From NCBI GenBank assembly GCA_949318235.1, contig OX439132.1, forward strand, positions 13,780,445 through 13,844,444: a stretch of 64,000 nucleotides of DNA, in the 5' to 3' direction. Made by a program: the position numbers and the translations under genes. The first letter of the stretch is position 1, and the number at the start of each line of letters is the position of its first letter. Origin of the DNA: Ecdyonurus torrentis. Lineage: Eukaryota; Arthropoda; Insecta; Ephemeroptera; Heptageniidae. Positions 39,753 through 53,296 of the stretch are shown here, piece after piece. The notes under the pieces were generated by a model, which worked only from the letters and a program-made list of their open reading frames with translations, ran no database searches and was not told the DNA's origin.

Positions 39753-40209
39753 TATACATAAAATGTCACAATAAAGGTTTAAATTTATTCGTGACTAAAA
39801 AACATAAAAAGTATTTTACAATTTCATTGTATATTTAACATATTATTATTGATGTATAAAAAAAAAAGAAAAAAAAAGTGAGATTAAAGCAGTGTAAAAT
39901 GTAATAAGTAACACACCTGCAATATAGATTATAAAATTATAATTCTTTTTATCTTAATAATAAAAAAACAAAGTAAAATGTCATAGCATAGCATTAAAAT
40001 AATAACACATTATTACTATTTTACTATAATATATAATAATTTCTTTTTGAATAAAAATAACATAAATAATATACTTTACATACATTTATTATAATAAAAA
40101 AAATATGTAATTTATTTTTTAAAGAAAAAAAAAAAGATAAAAGACAAAGTATATATATAGTATTATTATTATTATAATATAGTACAGTACACAACACAAA
40201 CTATTTAAG
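39753..40209. other. AT-rich intergenic DNA
   Basis: A-rich runs only; no feature recognised. Confidence 0.5.
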
Positions 40210-40490
40210 ATAAAATCTGAGGTCGTATAAAGGGCTAACTGTAGGCTATAGCTCTCAACTTAATGGCTCTTTATGAGGCTTAATTGGTGTACAAGACGTT
40301 AGTAGCGTGGTGTAAAGTTTGACCTTAGAGTGGTATAAGAAATAAGGGAAGGGGTGGGGTGGGGGTTGGTGTATAGGGTAGGAGTAAGGGGTTAGTTTGA
40401 CCGCACGGCGCCACAAACTATACAGAGAGGCGCCTCTGGGATCAAAGTGTTCTACAATATTCACTAATTGCTTTAACAATCAATGAATCT
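40210..40490. promoter_or_regulatory. GC-elevated island with G-quadruplex and GGCGCC sites
   Basis: About 280 bp with a GGCGCC site (CACGGCGCCAC), the palindrome GAGGCGCCTC, GATCAAAG and the G-quadruplex motif at 40346. The minus-strand frame here (74 codons) looks accidental. Confidence 0.4.
40346..40365 (+). promoter_or_regulatory. G-quadruplex motif
   Basis: GGGAAGGGGTGGGGTGGGGG: four G-runs with loops of 2, 1 and 1 bases, inside the GC-elevated island 40210-40490. Confidence 0.75.
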
Positions 40491-41525
40491 CACCTTATAC
40501 TATATAAATAGGGTCATCTAATATTATACAAATTTAAGTTAATAAAGTGATGTATAACTTTAATAACAAGAAAAAAATCTGATAATATAAATACAGTTAT
40601 TAAACATTTGTATCTTTCAAACCAATAGTATGACTTCAGAATGTATCAAATGTGCTGATTTTAAAATATTATTTCTAGAAAACTGAAAATTTAATCTAGT
40701 TTTATCTTCTTTTTGTTTTAATATTTTTTTACAGCTTATCTTACAGACGTACGACTGAAATATATTTTTCTAACAAAAAATTTAAGTACATATTTAATTT
40801 AACTGAAATATGTGATACATACAATTATTTTGAAAGTGGCATGTTTCTTTTCTTCAATCGAATAACTATTTTTCTTAATGAATGAAATATTTTGAAAAGA
40901 TTTGTAATTATAACAAAAAAGAAATATACTTTAATAATTTTGTTCCAACTGTTGTAACACTAACAACAGAAAAAGATAAAAAGAATTGCAAAAGTATTAA
41001 AAAAAAGGTGCTATTACAAACAAGCACTACTTTTAAAATAATACAACAAAAAAAGTAACAACGTTAAAACTTAAGCACCAAGAACATTACATTAATATTT
41101 TTTAATAAAATAATTCTATATATATAAAAAAAAATTGAGTTAATTAACAAAAGTATGATATTATATAATAATAATGTGTTCATAACATAAATTATTTTTA
41201 CTTCTATAATAGTATTAAAAGCTTAAAAGAGATAATATGTCCAGTACTTAATATCCGTTTTATTTGATTTATTTTATACATACGTAGTAAAAACTATATT
41301 ATATATGTTGACTATCACATTGTGGATTTAAATAGCCATTATGTTAGCAGTCAACTTGGTAGAATGTAAAGGTATATAATATAAAGCTCTATAATATGGT
41401 AAAGAGAAAGAGAGGATTAATTTGCTACTTTGTGGCCCCGAGGGTGTTTTTAAGGGTGAGCCAGACACTGGTATATAGTTTAATAAGAGAACAGAACGTC
41501 GTGAATATGTGTAGTACCTTTTCTA

Positions 41526-41527
<2 letters not shown>
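40491..41527. other. AT-rich intergenic DNA
   Basis: No gene recognised; a mixed patch at 41400-41520 precedes the CT tract. Confidence 0.5.

Positions 41528-41609
<82 letters not shown>
41528..41609 (+). repeat. (CT)n microsatellite, ~80 bp
   Basis: About 41 perfect CT units. Flanking frames on both strands are repeat translations. Confidence 0.95.
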
Positions 41610-41611
<2 letters not shown>

Positions 41612-42614
41612 CACAGATTGTGGTACACCAAGCATCACACACCAAAATGGTCATCACATATTAACTAGTAATCTAATTTTTTTTAACAACCACAAACAAA
41701 TCTACTTGATTGCAAATGTTTTAAGGTTTATAAAGGCATTTTTATAGTGAGAAAAAAAAGCGATTATCTTTCTATATTTGGACTATTAAATTTTATAAAT
41801 TCTTATTTTTTAGTAATATTTTCTTATAGTGGCAAAAAACTATACTTAAATAATAATAATAATTTATTCAGTATAATTTTTGTGTTATACTGTATTGTTA
41901 TTTTATTTTATTTTACTAATTCAGTAATCAGTTGATATTTCTTTTAACATTTTTTTAAAATAATTTTGGACTCTTTGCTGTTTTGGAAAACAAGTGAAAA
42001 CTTCTCTTCCAACCCAACCATAATATTAATCATAGTAACCAATTGTATTATTATTATTTCCTACTTTACGTGTTTTTTATAAGCCAATTCATAGAATATT
42101 TAAAGAACAACAGGGTCTCTCAAATATATATAAAATTTAAAAAATAATAATAAAACTCCCAATTTTATTATATTAATAAATTTTACGAGCTTTATTGTTT
42201 TCATAATTTACTAAAATAAACTTTTGATAAAATAAAAGTTAAAATATTTCCAAAACCCTTTTAAATTATTTACTGATAGAGAATACATATATGCTTTTGT
42301 AATCAAAGATTTATTGAATTTAAAACAACAAATAAACCCGTTTTTCAGTTAAATTTTTGTCTAAAAGTACATTAAATGTACAATGGAAATTGAAATTTAT
42401 TGAGAAAACAAATCAACATTGTATAACAATATTAGTAGTCAAAACTACAAATAATATTTTTGTGAATGTGGTTTTAGTATAATATAGCTAAAGAGAAAAG
42501 TGACAACAAATAGTTAAAAGCTTGTGTAAAGCTTGGTGAACATATATTTGATCCTTGTTTAATCAGTGACATTTTTTTTGTCATCAATGTTACAAATTTA
42601 GACTAGGGCAAATA
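41610..42614. other. AT-rich intergenic DNA
   Basis: No gene or repeat family recognised before the assembly gap. Confidence 0.5.
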
Positions 42615-42814
42615 NNNNNNNNNNNNNNNNNNNNNNNNNNNNNNNNNNNNNNNNNNNNNNNNNNNNNNNNNNNNNNNNNNNNNNNNNNNNNNNNNNNNNN
42701 NNNNNNNNNNNNNNNNNNNNNNNNNNNNNNNNNNNNNNNNNNNNNNNNNNNNNNNNNNNNNNNNNNNNNNNNNNNNNNNNNNNNNNNNNNNNNNNNNNNN
42801 NNNNNNNNNNNNNN
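42615..42814. other. assembly gap (200 N)
   Basis: Exactly 200 N, a placeholder length, directly followed by an irregular GA tract. The gap is probably a collapsed or unresolved GA microsatellite; its true size is unknown. Open frames printed through it are meaningless. Confidence 0.98.
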
Positions 42815-42851
42815 GAGGAGAGAGGAGAGAGAGACGAGAGAGAGAGAGGAG

Positions 42852-42910
<59 letters not shown>

Positions 42911-42920
42911 GAGAGAGAGA
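42815..42920 (+). repeat. irregular (GA)n tract beside the assembly gap
   Basis: GA array with GAGGAG and GACGAG interruptions near the gap, becoming regular further away. Confidence 0.9.
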
Positions 42921-43024
42921 TGTGGCTGGAAAAGGGTAGAGAAACACTCAAAAACTCCACCCCTTCAATTCATATATTCCCCTCCGTTATTTTCTCTTTG
43001 CTTTCTCTCTTTTCTCACTTTTCG

Positions 43025-43028
<4 letters not shown>

Positions 43029-43063
<35 letters not shown>

Positions 43064-43094
43064 CTTCTCTTTCTTTCTCTTTCTCTCTCTCTCT
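43029..43094 (+). repeat. (CT)n tracts
   Basis: Two CT arrays (about 43028-43059 and 43081-43094) in a pyrimidine-rich stretch, facing the GA tract at 42815-42920; the pair could form a hairpin. Confidence 0.9.
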
Positions 43095-45618
43095 ATTTTT
43101 TTTTTAGTAAAGCATCATCCTACCACCAACACTTTTTCTCCCTCATTTCTACCCCACTTTTCTAAACTATATATTATATTTTCACAGTCTTTTTCTCCTT
43201 CTTCTTTACCTTTCATATGACTTGGCACATGAAATATGGGATATGTCTTAATGTATTGTGAACAATCTGCCATTTGTTTTATAGAAAAAGCTAAAACTTT
43301 ATGATACATTATATTCCTTCTTTATAATATATATAATATATAATAGAGGGTGTAAAAATAAAGCAAGCGAAAATGTTTTTTTGGGGGGGTAGGGGGAGGC
43401 AAGTTTATCATTCATATCCAAGCTCTAACATGAAGTATTATCTAGGGTGACATGAAATTATATTATGTGATACAAAGTAATATTTCAAAAATATGTAATG
43501 AGAACAATAATTTATTTTTATGGGCTTATATTATATTTATGCATTATTGCCTATCTAAAATCAATCATAAATTTTAGTTATATAAACACAATTTATGTTA
43601 CAAGGTTATTAATGGTCTTTTACTTTATACACATATAACAAAAATCTATACTACACAATATCACTTTAATAAATCATTTATACAATATTATTAATGGGAT
43701 TTTTTTTCTATGTCGTATTTTATAAGATTATGTTTCGATTACTTTTTATTTTTCACCCTAACGTTAACTATAGGTCAGTAGGTCATTAAAAAGCAATATA
43801 GGGTCCATTTCTTGTCTTCTTACAGTAAGGGGAGAAGAAAAAGAAATTAGTGGTTTTAATGCAAATTAATGTCAACACATAGCTTTTATTTAAAACAGGG
43901 AGTTTGGTGTGAATATTTCATTTTCTATGTTTATGAATAATACAAAAGTTCTAGAAAAAAATTGCTGTATTTAAATATTAAATCTAGTTTTATTATTATT
44001 GAAAGGTAAAGTAGACATATACCACATCGCTGTCTTCTATTTTTTTTTTTTTTTTTTTTTACAGCTAATTTACTTTTAATTAGCATCAATTTTCAACTAT
44101 GTAATATACGTTTAAAAACTAATAATAAACTCACTTTGAAGAATAAAAAACTAAAATAAGCTTTTATTTTAATAGAATTTCTGTAATTCTTCAGATCTTT
44201 ATGCTTATTTCATAAAACTGCCATTTTTCTACTTGACAGCTGTACCAAAGTGTCACTTTTAAATTCTTTATAATTTTTAAATAATTTACTCTATAACTAA
44301 GTTTTATAATATTAATATTAATTATAATAATGAAAAAAAAATGTTATATGATATATATATAAAAGACGATGAAGTTTTAAAATTTAATATATCATTATTA
44401 AGCTTCTCTTGAAGGGTTGATTGGAATGTCTTTAGCGTGAAATATGCTTTGTATGCAAGAAATAAACAGCAACCGAGCCACGCAGTAAGCAAGCACGAAA
44501 AGACGTGGAAGTGTTTTCAAGTGTACAGGATCTTTCTTCTCTCATGCTTCAACTTTCTTACAAACTAAGCAATAACTCTTACAAAACAAAGCCACAATCT
44601 TTAAATTAATTAAGCCGTAAATTTAATATTTTCAACATGATCTACAAAAGTATATAATAATTTCTAAAAAACAAAAATTAAAAAAAATTTAATTCACAGT
44701 ATAATAGTGAAAAATCTTAATAATTTATTTTAATATAGCTTTAAGTATGTCTTTAAAAAGTGTTTTTTTTTTATTCTTGCGTTGCCTTAAATGATGAAAA
44801 TTCTCTTTAAAAAATTACGATATCATTTTTCTTTTACTTTCGAAAATACCATGTTTGTTTACTTTATAAAATACGAAATAATGATTGGTTTTAATTGTAT
44901 GTTACATTTAAAGCAACTATAAGGCTTGGAAACTTTGCACACTTTTGCAAACAGTTCAAGAAAATTTACCAATATTATTATTAGTTAAACATTCTTGGAT
45001 TTTCTTGTGATCTAGTAGTCAGAAGTCATTACTTTAAATTGAAAAAAGTTACCATACGAAAATATTAAATATTTTAGCTATGCTTTCTGTTTCTATGTAT
45101 ATAGCTCTCTATTTCCGTAAAGAAAATTAATATTTATGATTAATTTTAATGCCATTAAAATTGACGTATTGTATAAAATAAACATTATTATGTAATTATA
45201 CAATAAAATAATAATACTCAAAAAAAAAAAAAAAAAGAAAAGAAAAGGGGAGAAACACAATAAATAAATAAATAAAAACTATAGAATACTAATAAAAAAA
45301 TATAAGTTTTTGTATATTAAAAAAAAAAAAACAAAAAAAAAAAAAAGAACTTGGTTTATTTAAAATTTATGATTATAAAATATTATATTTTATTACGTTA
45401 TTATATCAAAGGTATATAATTTTGTATAAAATGATAATTGGAAATATGTATAGTTTATAACTACTATGTATTTTGTCGCAATATAATTTACATTTTCAAT
45501 CTTTCTATATGTTTTTATATAATATTATAATATGTAATTTTGTCATTGCGTGTTTTGTTTCTATATAAAAATTAGAGTGATAATAAATGTAAAAGTCATT
45601 TATTTAGACTGCCTAACT
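43095..45618. other. AT-rich intergenic DNA
   Basis: G-rich patch GGGGGGGTAGGGGGAGG near 43382, T-run at 44040-44060 and A-runs near 45221 and 45318-45345. A mixed patch lies at 44420-44540. No gene. Confidence 0.5.
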
Positions 45619-45659
45619 CCCCCCCCCCCCTCCCTCTACTCTCCCTGTTTCCCTCCCCC
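45619..45659 (-). promoter_or_regulatory. C-rich tract (G-quadruplex on minus strand, i-motif on plus)
   Basis: A run of 12 C, then CCC, CCC, CCC and CCCCC with spacers of 1-8 bases. The C homopolymer is the longest in the window. Confidence 0.6.
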
Positions 45660-46406
45660 ATCATGTTGCATTAGTTTCATATATATGTGTGTGTATAGAT
45701 TGTATGGGACGATAAAATTATTGCAAATGACACTTTCACTAATCCACGCAATGAAAATTACCTACATTCATTTCATCATTAAAATATATTACTACTTTTG
45801 CAAAATATAAAAAATAATAATAATAATCATTTAAAACAAACGAGCAAACAAACAAACAAAAAATATATATAAATATATATATATAAATATATATACATAA
45901 ATATATATTTAATATATCATGAGTAACTTAAATAATAATAAATTTTAAAACATTCTATTAAATTAAATACACGCAATAAGGTAAAATGAGATGTAAATAA
46001 TTAATGTTCGTAATCAATTTTTTAATTAAATTTTAATTAATTGATATTAATGACGAAACAAAAATAATTTTTAGTTATTAATATTTATAAAGTACCATGT
46101 AAATATAATAAAAATAAATATTATATAGTAATACTCGGTGAATATTAATTTGGCTCCAATTAAAATTTCATTTTTTACTTTTACAATTTGGATGTAAATT
46201 TTACTGTAAAAAAAAAGTCATTTGTTTTTAAATAAAAATAGTTTACATTATAGGCTATATAAACGATATAAACCATAAATTACACATAGATTTACATCAT
46301 GAATCCCTATAAAAAGACAAATTGCGTATTACTCTATTCTCTCTCTCTCTCTCTCTCTTTCTCTCCAAACGCACGGAGTAATTTGGTAACCCTTTTCTTT
46401 TATTTC

Positions 46407-46411
<5 letters not shown>

Positions 46412-46458
<47 letters not shown>
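46412..46458. repeat. (TA)n microsatellite
   Basis: About 22 TA units, after a short CT tract at 46336-46360. Confidence 0.9.
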
Positions 46459-46460
<2 letters not shown>

Positions 46461-46539
46461 GTGTGTATGTATACAATTTTGTTATATATTTTAATTGCAA
46501 ATAAGCATTGGTTTATGTTTAAATTTAAATATTTCATTT

Positions 46540-46760
46540 GAAAGCGAGTGAAGCAACGACAGACTGACATTTCAGTGAAGGGAAAAACGAGAGTAGAGGT
46601 GGGAGAGTAGAGGGCAAAATGATGGACAGCTCTGGGATATTTCCATTAATTCCCATGAGGAGGTGGGGGTAGGGTAGGGGAAGCAAATTCTGTCGGTTTT
46701 GTGGCGTATAAAGTGATGGATCGTACTGCCTATATATAGTAGTTACTTGCCCCTTGTCTA
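46540..46760. promoter_or_regulatory. GC-elevated island with G-tracts
   Basis: Holds GAAGCAACGACAGACTGAC, GAGGAGGTGGGGGTAGGGT and TGTGGCGTATAAAG. Non-repetitive, non-coding, flanked by a TA microsatellite upstream. Confidence 0.35.
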
Positions 46761-47959
46761 ATCACTACTACACGCAAACCCATATTACACCTCTACCTGA
46801 CTAAAACTATTTTTATATAATATATAACTCCATTATTTGATAGAATTTTTATGTTATATAAATGTAAAACCACGTGATCGCATTCACTGAACATATAAAT
46901 TAACTTTGTCATGCCACAAAAACCACATCACTATGTTTCATTCTCTCACACGTTAACTTCATAATATTTTGTATCATCAAGTGAGGTGTCTACACTTCAC
47001 TCATCTTTTGTATTTTCTACATTTTATTCTATATATCTACATAATAACATTATGGTTATTTATGAAATATTAAATATTATTTAAATCACGTAGACGTTTT
47101 CATATTTAATTTGTTTAATGTTCTCTTAAACTAATATATACTGTACGTTCCCTTTTGCTATTAAATTTAGATTTTATATATTATATAAACAAACTTGATT
47201 AAAATTCAAAATTCAAATTCAAAAGTCAAAATTCAAAATAGTTTATTTTCCAATCTCCTACGATCAAAGCAGCAATACAAGACTCTGTACATTTGTTTAG
47301 GTTCCTCTAATTCCAACAAAATTGAAACTTTATTTTTTCTTTTTGGATATTATAGGCTATGGTTAGAAATTTGAAATGAAACAATCATTAAAGATACTGG
47401 AAATAGTTTTGACAGGAATGATAGAATATTAAAATAAAGCAATAAAACAATTTTCATTGAAGTGACCAAGCTCAAGCTGGAAATAGGGATTCTAATCTGG
47501 GGTATTTCCAGCACGTCTACTGCTCAAATTTTCTTAGTTAAAGTAAGAAGTGATGACTGATGATATAGTAATAATCTTAATTTATAACCCAATTGAAGCT
47601 TATCGTGTAGTGCATTAGCTAAGTACAAGTAAGGCGAGAAAAGTATAATATATCTCTAATTTCTACATCTTAGCTTTGCAAGCCCCTCTGTTTAGTTTTT
47701 AGTTGTTGTTTTTTTAATTTTTTTTAATTTATTATTTTGAGATTTGAAAAATTTAAGTTAGGTATGTATGTAGACACTCTTTTACGTGTTTTAAGCTAAT
47801 AAAAAAATGTATATATATATATATATATATATATGGTAATTTCATCATTTGGATACTCATAAAACTCTAGTTAATACCAAACTTTTGTGTAAATGCTTTA
47901 AATTAAACCTATTTGTAATTAATATGTATCAATTAAGATTGAAACTGTATTATGCTTAT
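46761..47959. other. AT-rich intergenic DNA with TTCAAAA-type repeats
   Basis: Five or six AATTCAAA/AAGTCAAA units at 47202-47240, a 10-bp hairpin at 47476 and a short TA array at 47811-47834. Possibly part of a decayed retroposon ending near 48055. Confidence 0.4.
47476..47512 (+). other. perfect 10-bp hairpin
   Basis: GCTGGAAATA and TATTTCCAGC around a 17-nt loop. Function unknown; possibly a relic of an inverted-repeat element. Confidence 0.45.
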
Positions 47960-48055
47960 GTAAAAATTTAATATTTTTATTGTGGTCAAGGTTTTGTATA
48001 ATAGTGCTGTCATGCCCTAACAACGCCTTAAATAAAGTTATTATTATTATTAAAA
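47960..48055 (+). mobile_element. possible 3' tail of a non-LTR retrotransposon
   Basis: CTAACAACGCCTTAAATAAA is followed by GTTATTATTATTATTAAAA, a polyadenylation-like signal running into an ATT array, as seen at the 3' ends of Jockey/RTE-like elements. No reverse transcriptase frame precedes it. The AT-rich setting makes chance resemblance possible. Confidence 0.35.
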
Positions 48056-49051
48056 CCCCATAAAATCTGTTTAACTATCAGTAGTTGATATAGGATAGTA
48101 TAACTAATCAATATATATTTTTTTAAAGTATAAATTTTTAAATTAATTTGTTATAAAACATAGTAGTGTAATTTTGCTACTAAAATGTCAGTGTTGAAAT
48201 TTTCAGCTTGTCAGTTAAAATGACTTTGAATATGATGAATTATGACGTCACAAATAAACACGCACAACATGCTGATAACAATCAACACACAATCACGCAG
48301 CGTGACGAACAAACAGGGAGTTGGGGGATGACATTTTGTTGCACGTACATTAAAAATAAAAAAACTTAATATACAAATAACATGCTAAAACTCACTCAAT
48401 ATTCTTTTTGACAAATTTTAATCAACATTCATACTGCGGTCATTTTTATAAAATAATAATTTAATTTTAAACTAACGCGTATACTCCCAAATAAAAAAAT
48501 AATAATAAAATTGTTATTGTTTGTGTATAATTACTATGTGAAAAATTATTTTTATTTTGAATTCTTTACACTAACTAGTTTTATTCAATTTATAATTTTA
48601 TTCAATTTTAACCGGTATGTAATTTTAGAGTATATATATAAATAAATAGTATTATACAGCACAGTGTGATAATAATAATAATTATAGTAATAAAAAAATC
48701 TCATATTTATCTCATTTTTTATTTAAAATTGTAGTTGTTTTTTTATTATTAAAAATATTATTGTTGTTTTAAAATAGTGTACATATACGTATATAATTAT
48801 AAATATTATTTCTTTAATAAACATAATAAATGTCATAAACATATCGACATATATATTGAAAATGGATTTTAAATGTTTTGTGTAATTATTTAATTATTGA
48901 TGGCGACAAAAGTTATTAGATCATTATTTGGCAATCATGATATATACAGTTGAGTGCATCAGTGATTTGATTGCATATATCACAATTCAAACATTGGTTA
49001 GCTTTGTTATAATAATAATAGAGACTTGGTCGAATGGACCATAGTTGGTTA
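48056..49051. other. AT-rich intergenic DNA
   Basis: A more complex stretch at 48240-48350, otherwise plain. No gene. Confidence 0.5.
48243..48250. promoter_or_regulatory. CRE palindrome TGACGTCA
   Basis: ATGACGTCAC at the start of a higher-complexity stretch (48240-48350) that includes CACGCAGCGTGACG. Confidence 0.4.

Positions 49052-49125
<74 letters not shown>
49052..49125 (+). repeat. (CT)n microsatellite
   Basis: About 37 CT units; a shorter tract follows at 49193-49206. Confidence 0.95.
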
Positions 49126-49129
<4 letters not shown>

Positions 49130-49206
49130 CTCCCTCAGTCAAACTGTTTATATAAATTGCACTAGCTTAACACTTCATACATCACTCCATATTCTCTCTC
49201 TCTCTC

Positions 49207-52200
49207 ACACTCTCACTCTATGTTATGTTATGTATGTACATAATGGATTAATAAACCCTAACACTCAACACACAATTGTTACACCTTTCTGTATGTTAAA
49301 ATATAATATAATACATAATATACGTTATTCCTGTTATGTACTGTATAATATTTACTAATTATTTTTTTTATTAATGTTTTATTTAGGATTTAATATAATT
49401 AAATTGACACAGAGGTTATTTCAAATTTAAATTTTCAATGTTTACCTAATTAATTTTACACTAATTTTAATTGTGAAACTTTACAGTTTAATATTTTCTT
49501 CTATGTTTTATAAATTCATTATATACGAGAAAATAATGGGCATTGTATATTTTACGTTTAGCTGTTTCATGTTATGAGTATAGAGTAAATATCGTGTCAC
49601 TGATACACAGATATCAAGATTTGTTTAATATATTTAGGATATTTTCATATTATATCGTTTGAAAATTAATCTTAAATATATCGAACGAGAGAAAGAAGAT
49701 TGATACTGTCCAGTATTTTTTCCTGTATTTCAGACAACTTAGCAAATATTATCAACTTGCTCATGATATGCCAATTTAAATTTGTTATTAACAAAGATGT
49801 GTCCATAACCTTGATATTTTCAAAATTTCCAATCAGTTACTTAGTTTTTGTTTGATAAATAAACACAAATGTAAAGAAATGTCACTATATTATAAGAATT
49901 TTCACATATACAATTTTACTTTATTTTCCATAAATTTTTAATAATCAATTTTAATTAATTTTTTAGTGCTACAAAACTGTAGATACGTACAATGTTATTT
50001 AAATGGTTGTAATGAGCCTAGAAAATATCTATAATGTTATATTAAAAGATATATGGTGTAAAATACTGATAACATCTACGACAACCTTAGTTAAATTAAC
50101 TATAATTCGCCCGTTACAAATTGTCTTTACGATTTAACGAATACTTTTGAAGCTATACAGTACATTATTCATGTACTTTAAATGAAAACCCTACTAGTTA
50201 TAATTTTTCTAATATATATATAATAATTAATATTATTAATAGAGTTAAAAATTTCTGAAGAAAAGAAATCCAATAGCTTTCTACAGGAGATTTAAATAGT
50301 ATTAAGCAAATTTTAATGGAAAAACTAATTTACTAAAATCTCCTTGTCCATTCAATTTACATTTTGTAAATATATGTATATACAATCATAATGGCATTTA
50401 AAAAAGGTACGAGTATTAATTTTTTTATCATATATTAAAAAATATATATTACATTAATTTGAATAGCAAAGAAAAGTTACAAGTCCGAAAAAGGTGAGGA
50501 TTACTGCATAGTAACTTAAATTTAATAATAATTAAAATTTTATCTTTTTTTTTGTTACTTTAAAAACAACAACAAATAATAATGATAATAGTTTTATCTA
50601 ATACCTGGGAATAATAATAATAATATAAAATCTCATATTTATAATGAATATAAAAGAAGAGAGTTCGTTTATTAAAATATGTATAAAACAAAAAAATATA
50701 TACATATATATATACATAACACAGAGTATATAATCTAGAAAAGAGGACATATTTTTTTTTTTATATCATGCAAAAAAATAATATTTTATTATCTAGGGTA
50801 TAGTTATAATATTTTTGCTTGTGAGTGTACAGGGAGCTATAGCGGATTGTGTGAGAGTCATTTTGGGTTATAACGACCTACTATAAAGACATGGAATTTT
50901 ACGAGTTGAGACGGGATAGGGTTGGGCAAATAAACATTGCTAGCTCATGAATCTGCCCTAGCGATAATAACTTGGGTTGATGTTACTATAATAATAATAT
51001 ATGTATATATTATTACATATATATTTATATAGTAAAAAGATCCTCTCTCTCTCTCTTTTCTCTCTTGCTCATTTTAATCTGCACCTGAAAAAGATTTATA
51101 GTCCTGTACCTTCAACAGACATTATTACGATGCTATAATAACTTTCGTCCGTACGTATTTCATCACTTTTCTCTCTTTATTTTATGTTATGTAACGTACC
51201 CATCTCTCTATACTATTATATACATATTATACTGGTACATACATACAAATAATAATAGTAGTTTTAGAACTTTAATGTCATTCAGAAAATGTAGTAAAAT
51301 GAACATCATATTATATGATTTTATATTCAAAATGATTTATATACCTGGTAATTATTTTACATTTATGGTACTTTTCTTTTTAAATCTGATTGTATATGTA
51401 CGTACTGTACATTATAACAAAAGCTTTCTGTTGGAAAATATTAAATATTTTTTATTGTTATTATGCTTTAAAAATTTTTGCTAGAAATATTTAACAACTC
51501 TAAGGTTTTAAACTTCACAATATGTGTATTATTATGATTTCATATAAATGAGTAATTCTATCATAATTAATTTTAATATTTCTAAAAATTAATACAAATA
51601 AATTAAAGGTATTCAATGCGTTATTCTATGTGATGTGATTATATAATCAAAAGTGGGTATTGTTTACATAAAACCAACAATATAATAAAATATAGTTAAT
51701 GTGGTATAAAAACAGTTTTAGACATGATTTGCAAGGCCTATAGTAATATATTATATACACACAAGCCTGATTTACTGCTCTTCCTATATAATATTTTTTT
51801 ATACTACAAAAAAAAGCATTCTTTCTAAATTAAAACGAGTAAAAAAAAAATAGTTTGCTACTAACAGTTCATTGAAATTCTGCGGAAAATCCAATATTTA
51901 GCACTTTAACGCTATAAATCTTTTTCTTTAGGACATTAAAATATTCAACATAAAATTTTGTACCCCCTTTCTCCTCCCATCATCCCTCCTACCACTTTAT
52001 TTTTTCGAAAAAAAAAAAAAAAAAAAAAAGATTTATTTTAATGACTTTTACACAAAGTGTAATATATCAACATGAAGTATATTATTTTATATTATTTATA
52101 ATATAAAATGGTTATGAAAGTTTTTGGTGTTTGCCAAAAATTATTATATACCATTGCATTAATATTATGATAGCTTTTTGCTATATTATTATTGTGTGTA

Positions 52201-52496
52201 TATATGTATGTATATTATACTGTATAGTGAAAACCACCACAATATTTACCACACATAGCATCAAGTTATATTAATATTACATTTAACAATATTGTGGGAG
52301 TGTGTAATAATGATAGTGGTATATAGAAATGTGTGAATATATCAATTAAATGAAATAAATTACAATAAAAAGTAATAACCATAAAATTTCATTTAAATTA
52401 CACATTAAGTATAAAAGCTAGTAAAGAGGGATTTTTTCTTGTTCTTTTTCTAACATTATAGTTTTTTTGTTAGTTCTTTCTCTTGGTATTTCTTTA

Positions 52497-52499
<3 letters not shown>
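49207..52499. other. AT-rich intergenic DNA
   Basis: A GC-richer patch at 50820-50990 (GAGTTGAGACGGGATAGGG) and an A-run at 52009-52029. No gene, RNA or repeat family recognised. Confidence 0.5.
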
Positions 52500-52553
<54 letters not shown>

Positions 52554-52555
52554 CA
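52500..52555 (+). repeat. (CT)n microsatellite
   Basis: About 24 CT units followed at once by AGAGAGAGA, a short CT/GA inversion. Confidence 0.95.
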
Positions 52556-52666
52556 GAGAGAGAACATTGATAACAGTTTAGTGTTAATCCTTTTAAGACG
52601 CTCTCAGATTCGAGGCAATGCCCATGGGGATGGTGACTATATACTTGTATGATACGTGAACCCCTA

Positions 52667-52670
<4 letters not shown>

Positions 52671-52716
<46 letters not shown>

Positions 52717-52767
52717 GCATGTAAGCAGTCAAGGAGAAAATATATATAAAGAGAGAGAGAGAGAGAA
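52671..52767 (+). repeat. (CT)n then (GA)n pair
   Basis: CT array at 52671-52713 and GA array at 52751-52767, 38 bp apart; complementary, so a hairpin is possible. Confidence 0.9.
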
Positions 52768-53296
52768 TTGAGGGTTCTAAAATTGTACCGTAGAGAATTT
52801 CATCTTTGTGTCCATTAAACTTTTCTATATAAACTTTCATCAGTAAAACTCAACTCAAAAACACTTTTCATCACTTACATTAATATAAAACACCCTACTA
52901 ATTATTCATTATTGATTTTGTTTCATTTATTCATTATCAACCATAGTATATATATATTTTTGCTTCCTCCTTCAGTTTTTTTTTTTTTTTTTTTTTAGTA
53001 TGGAATTAATTATTCACTTGGTTAGAGAATGAATTTATAAACCATGAAAAAATAACGATTTTTATAACTCAATTTACCATGCCTTGCTTTTGATTATTAT
53101 TAAATTGATTTTGTTACCTGCAACAAGCAACAGATTGGAAATATCTTATACTGAATTAGAATGTTAATGATTCCCAATATCTATAGTACAGTATGCTAAT
53201 ACACTTAAGATTGTATAAAGAAATTATTAAAATTTTAGTTTATGTTTCAATTGGGATCAAGTTTCTTGTAGATATTGTTTAATAAGTTCTTCTTCA

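Noticed and set aside
42598..42960. Frames running through the N block
   Set aside because: They cross undefined sequence and a GA array.
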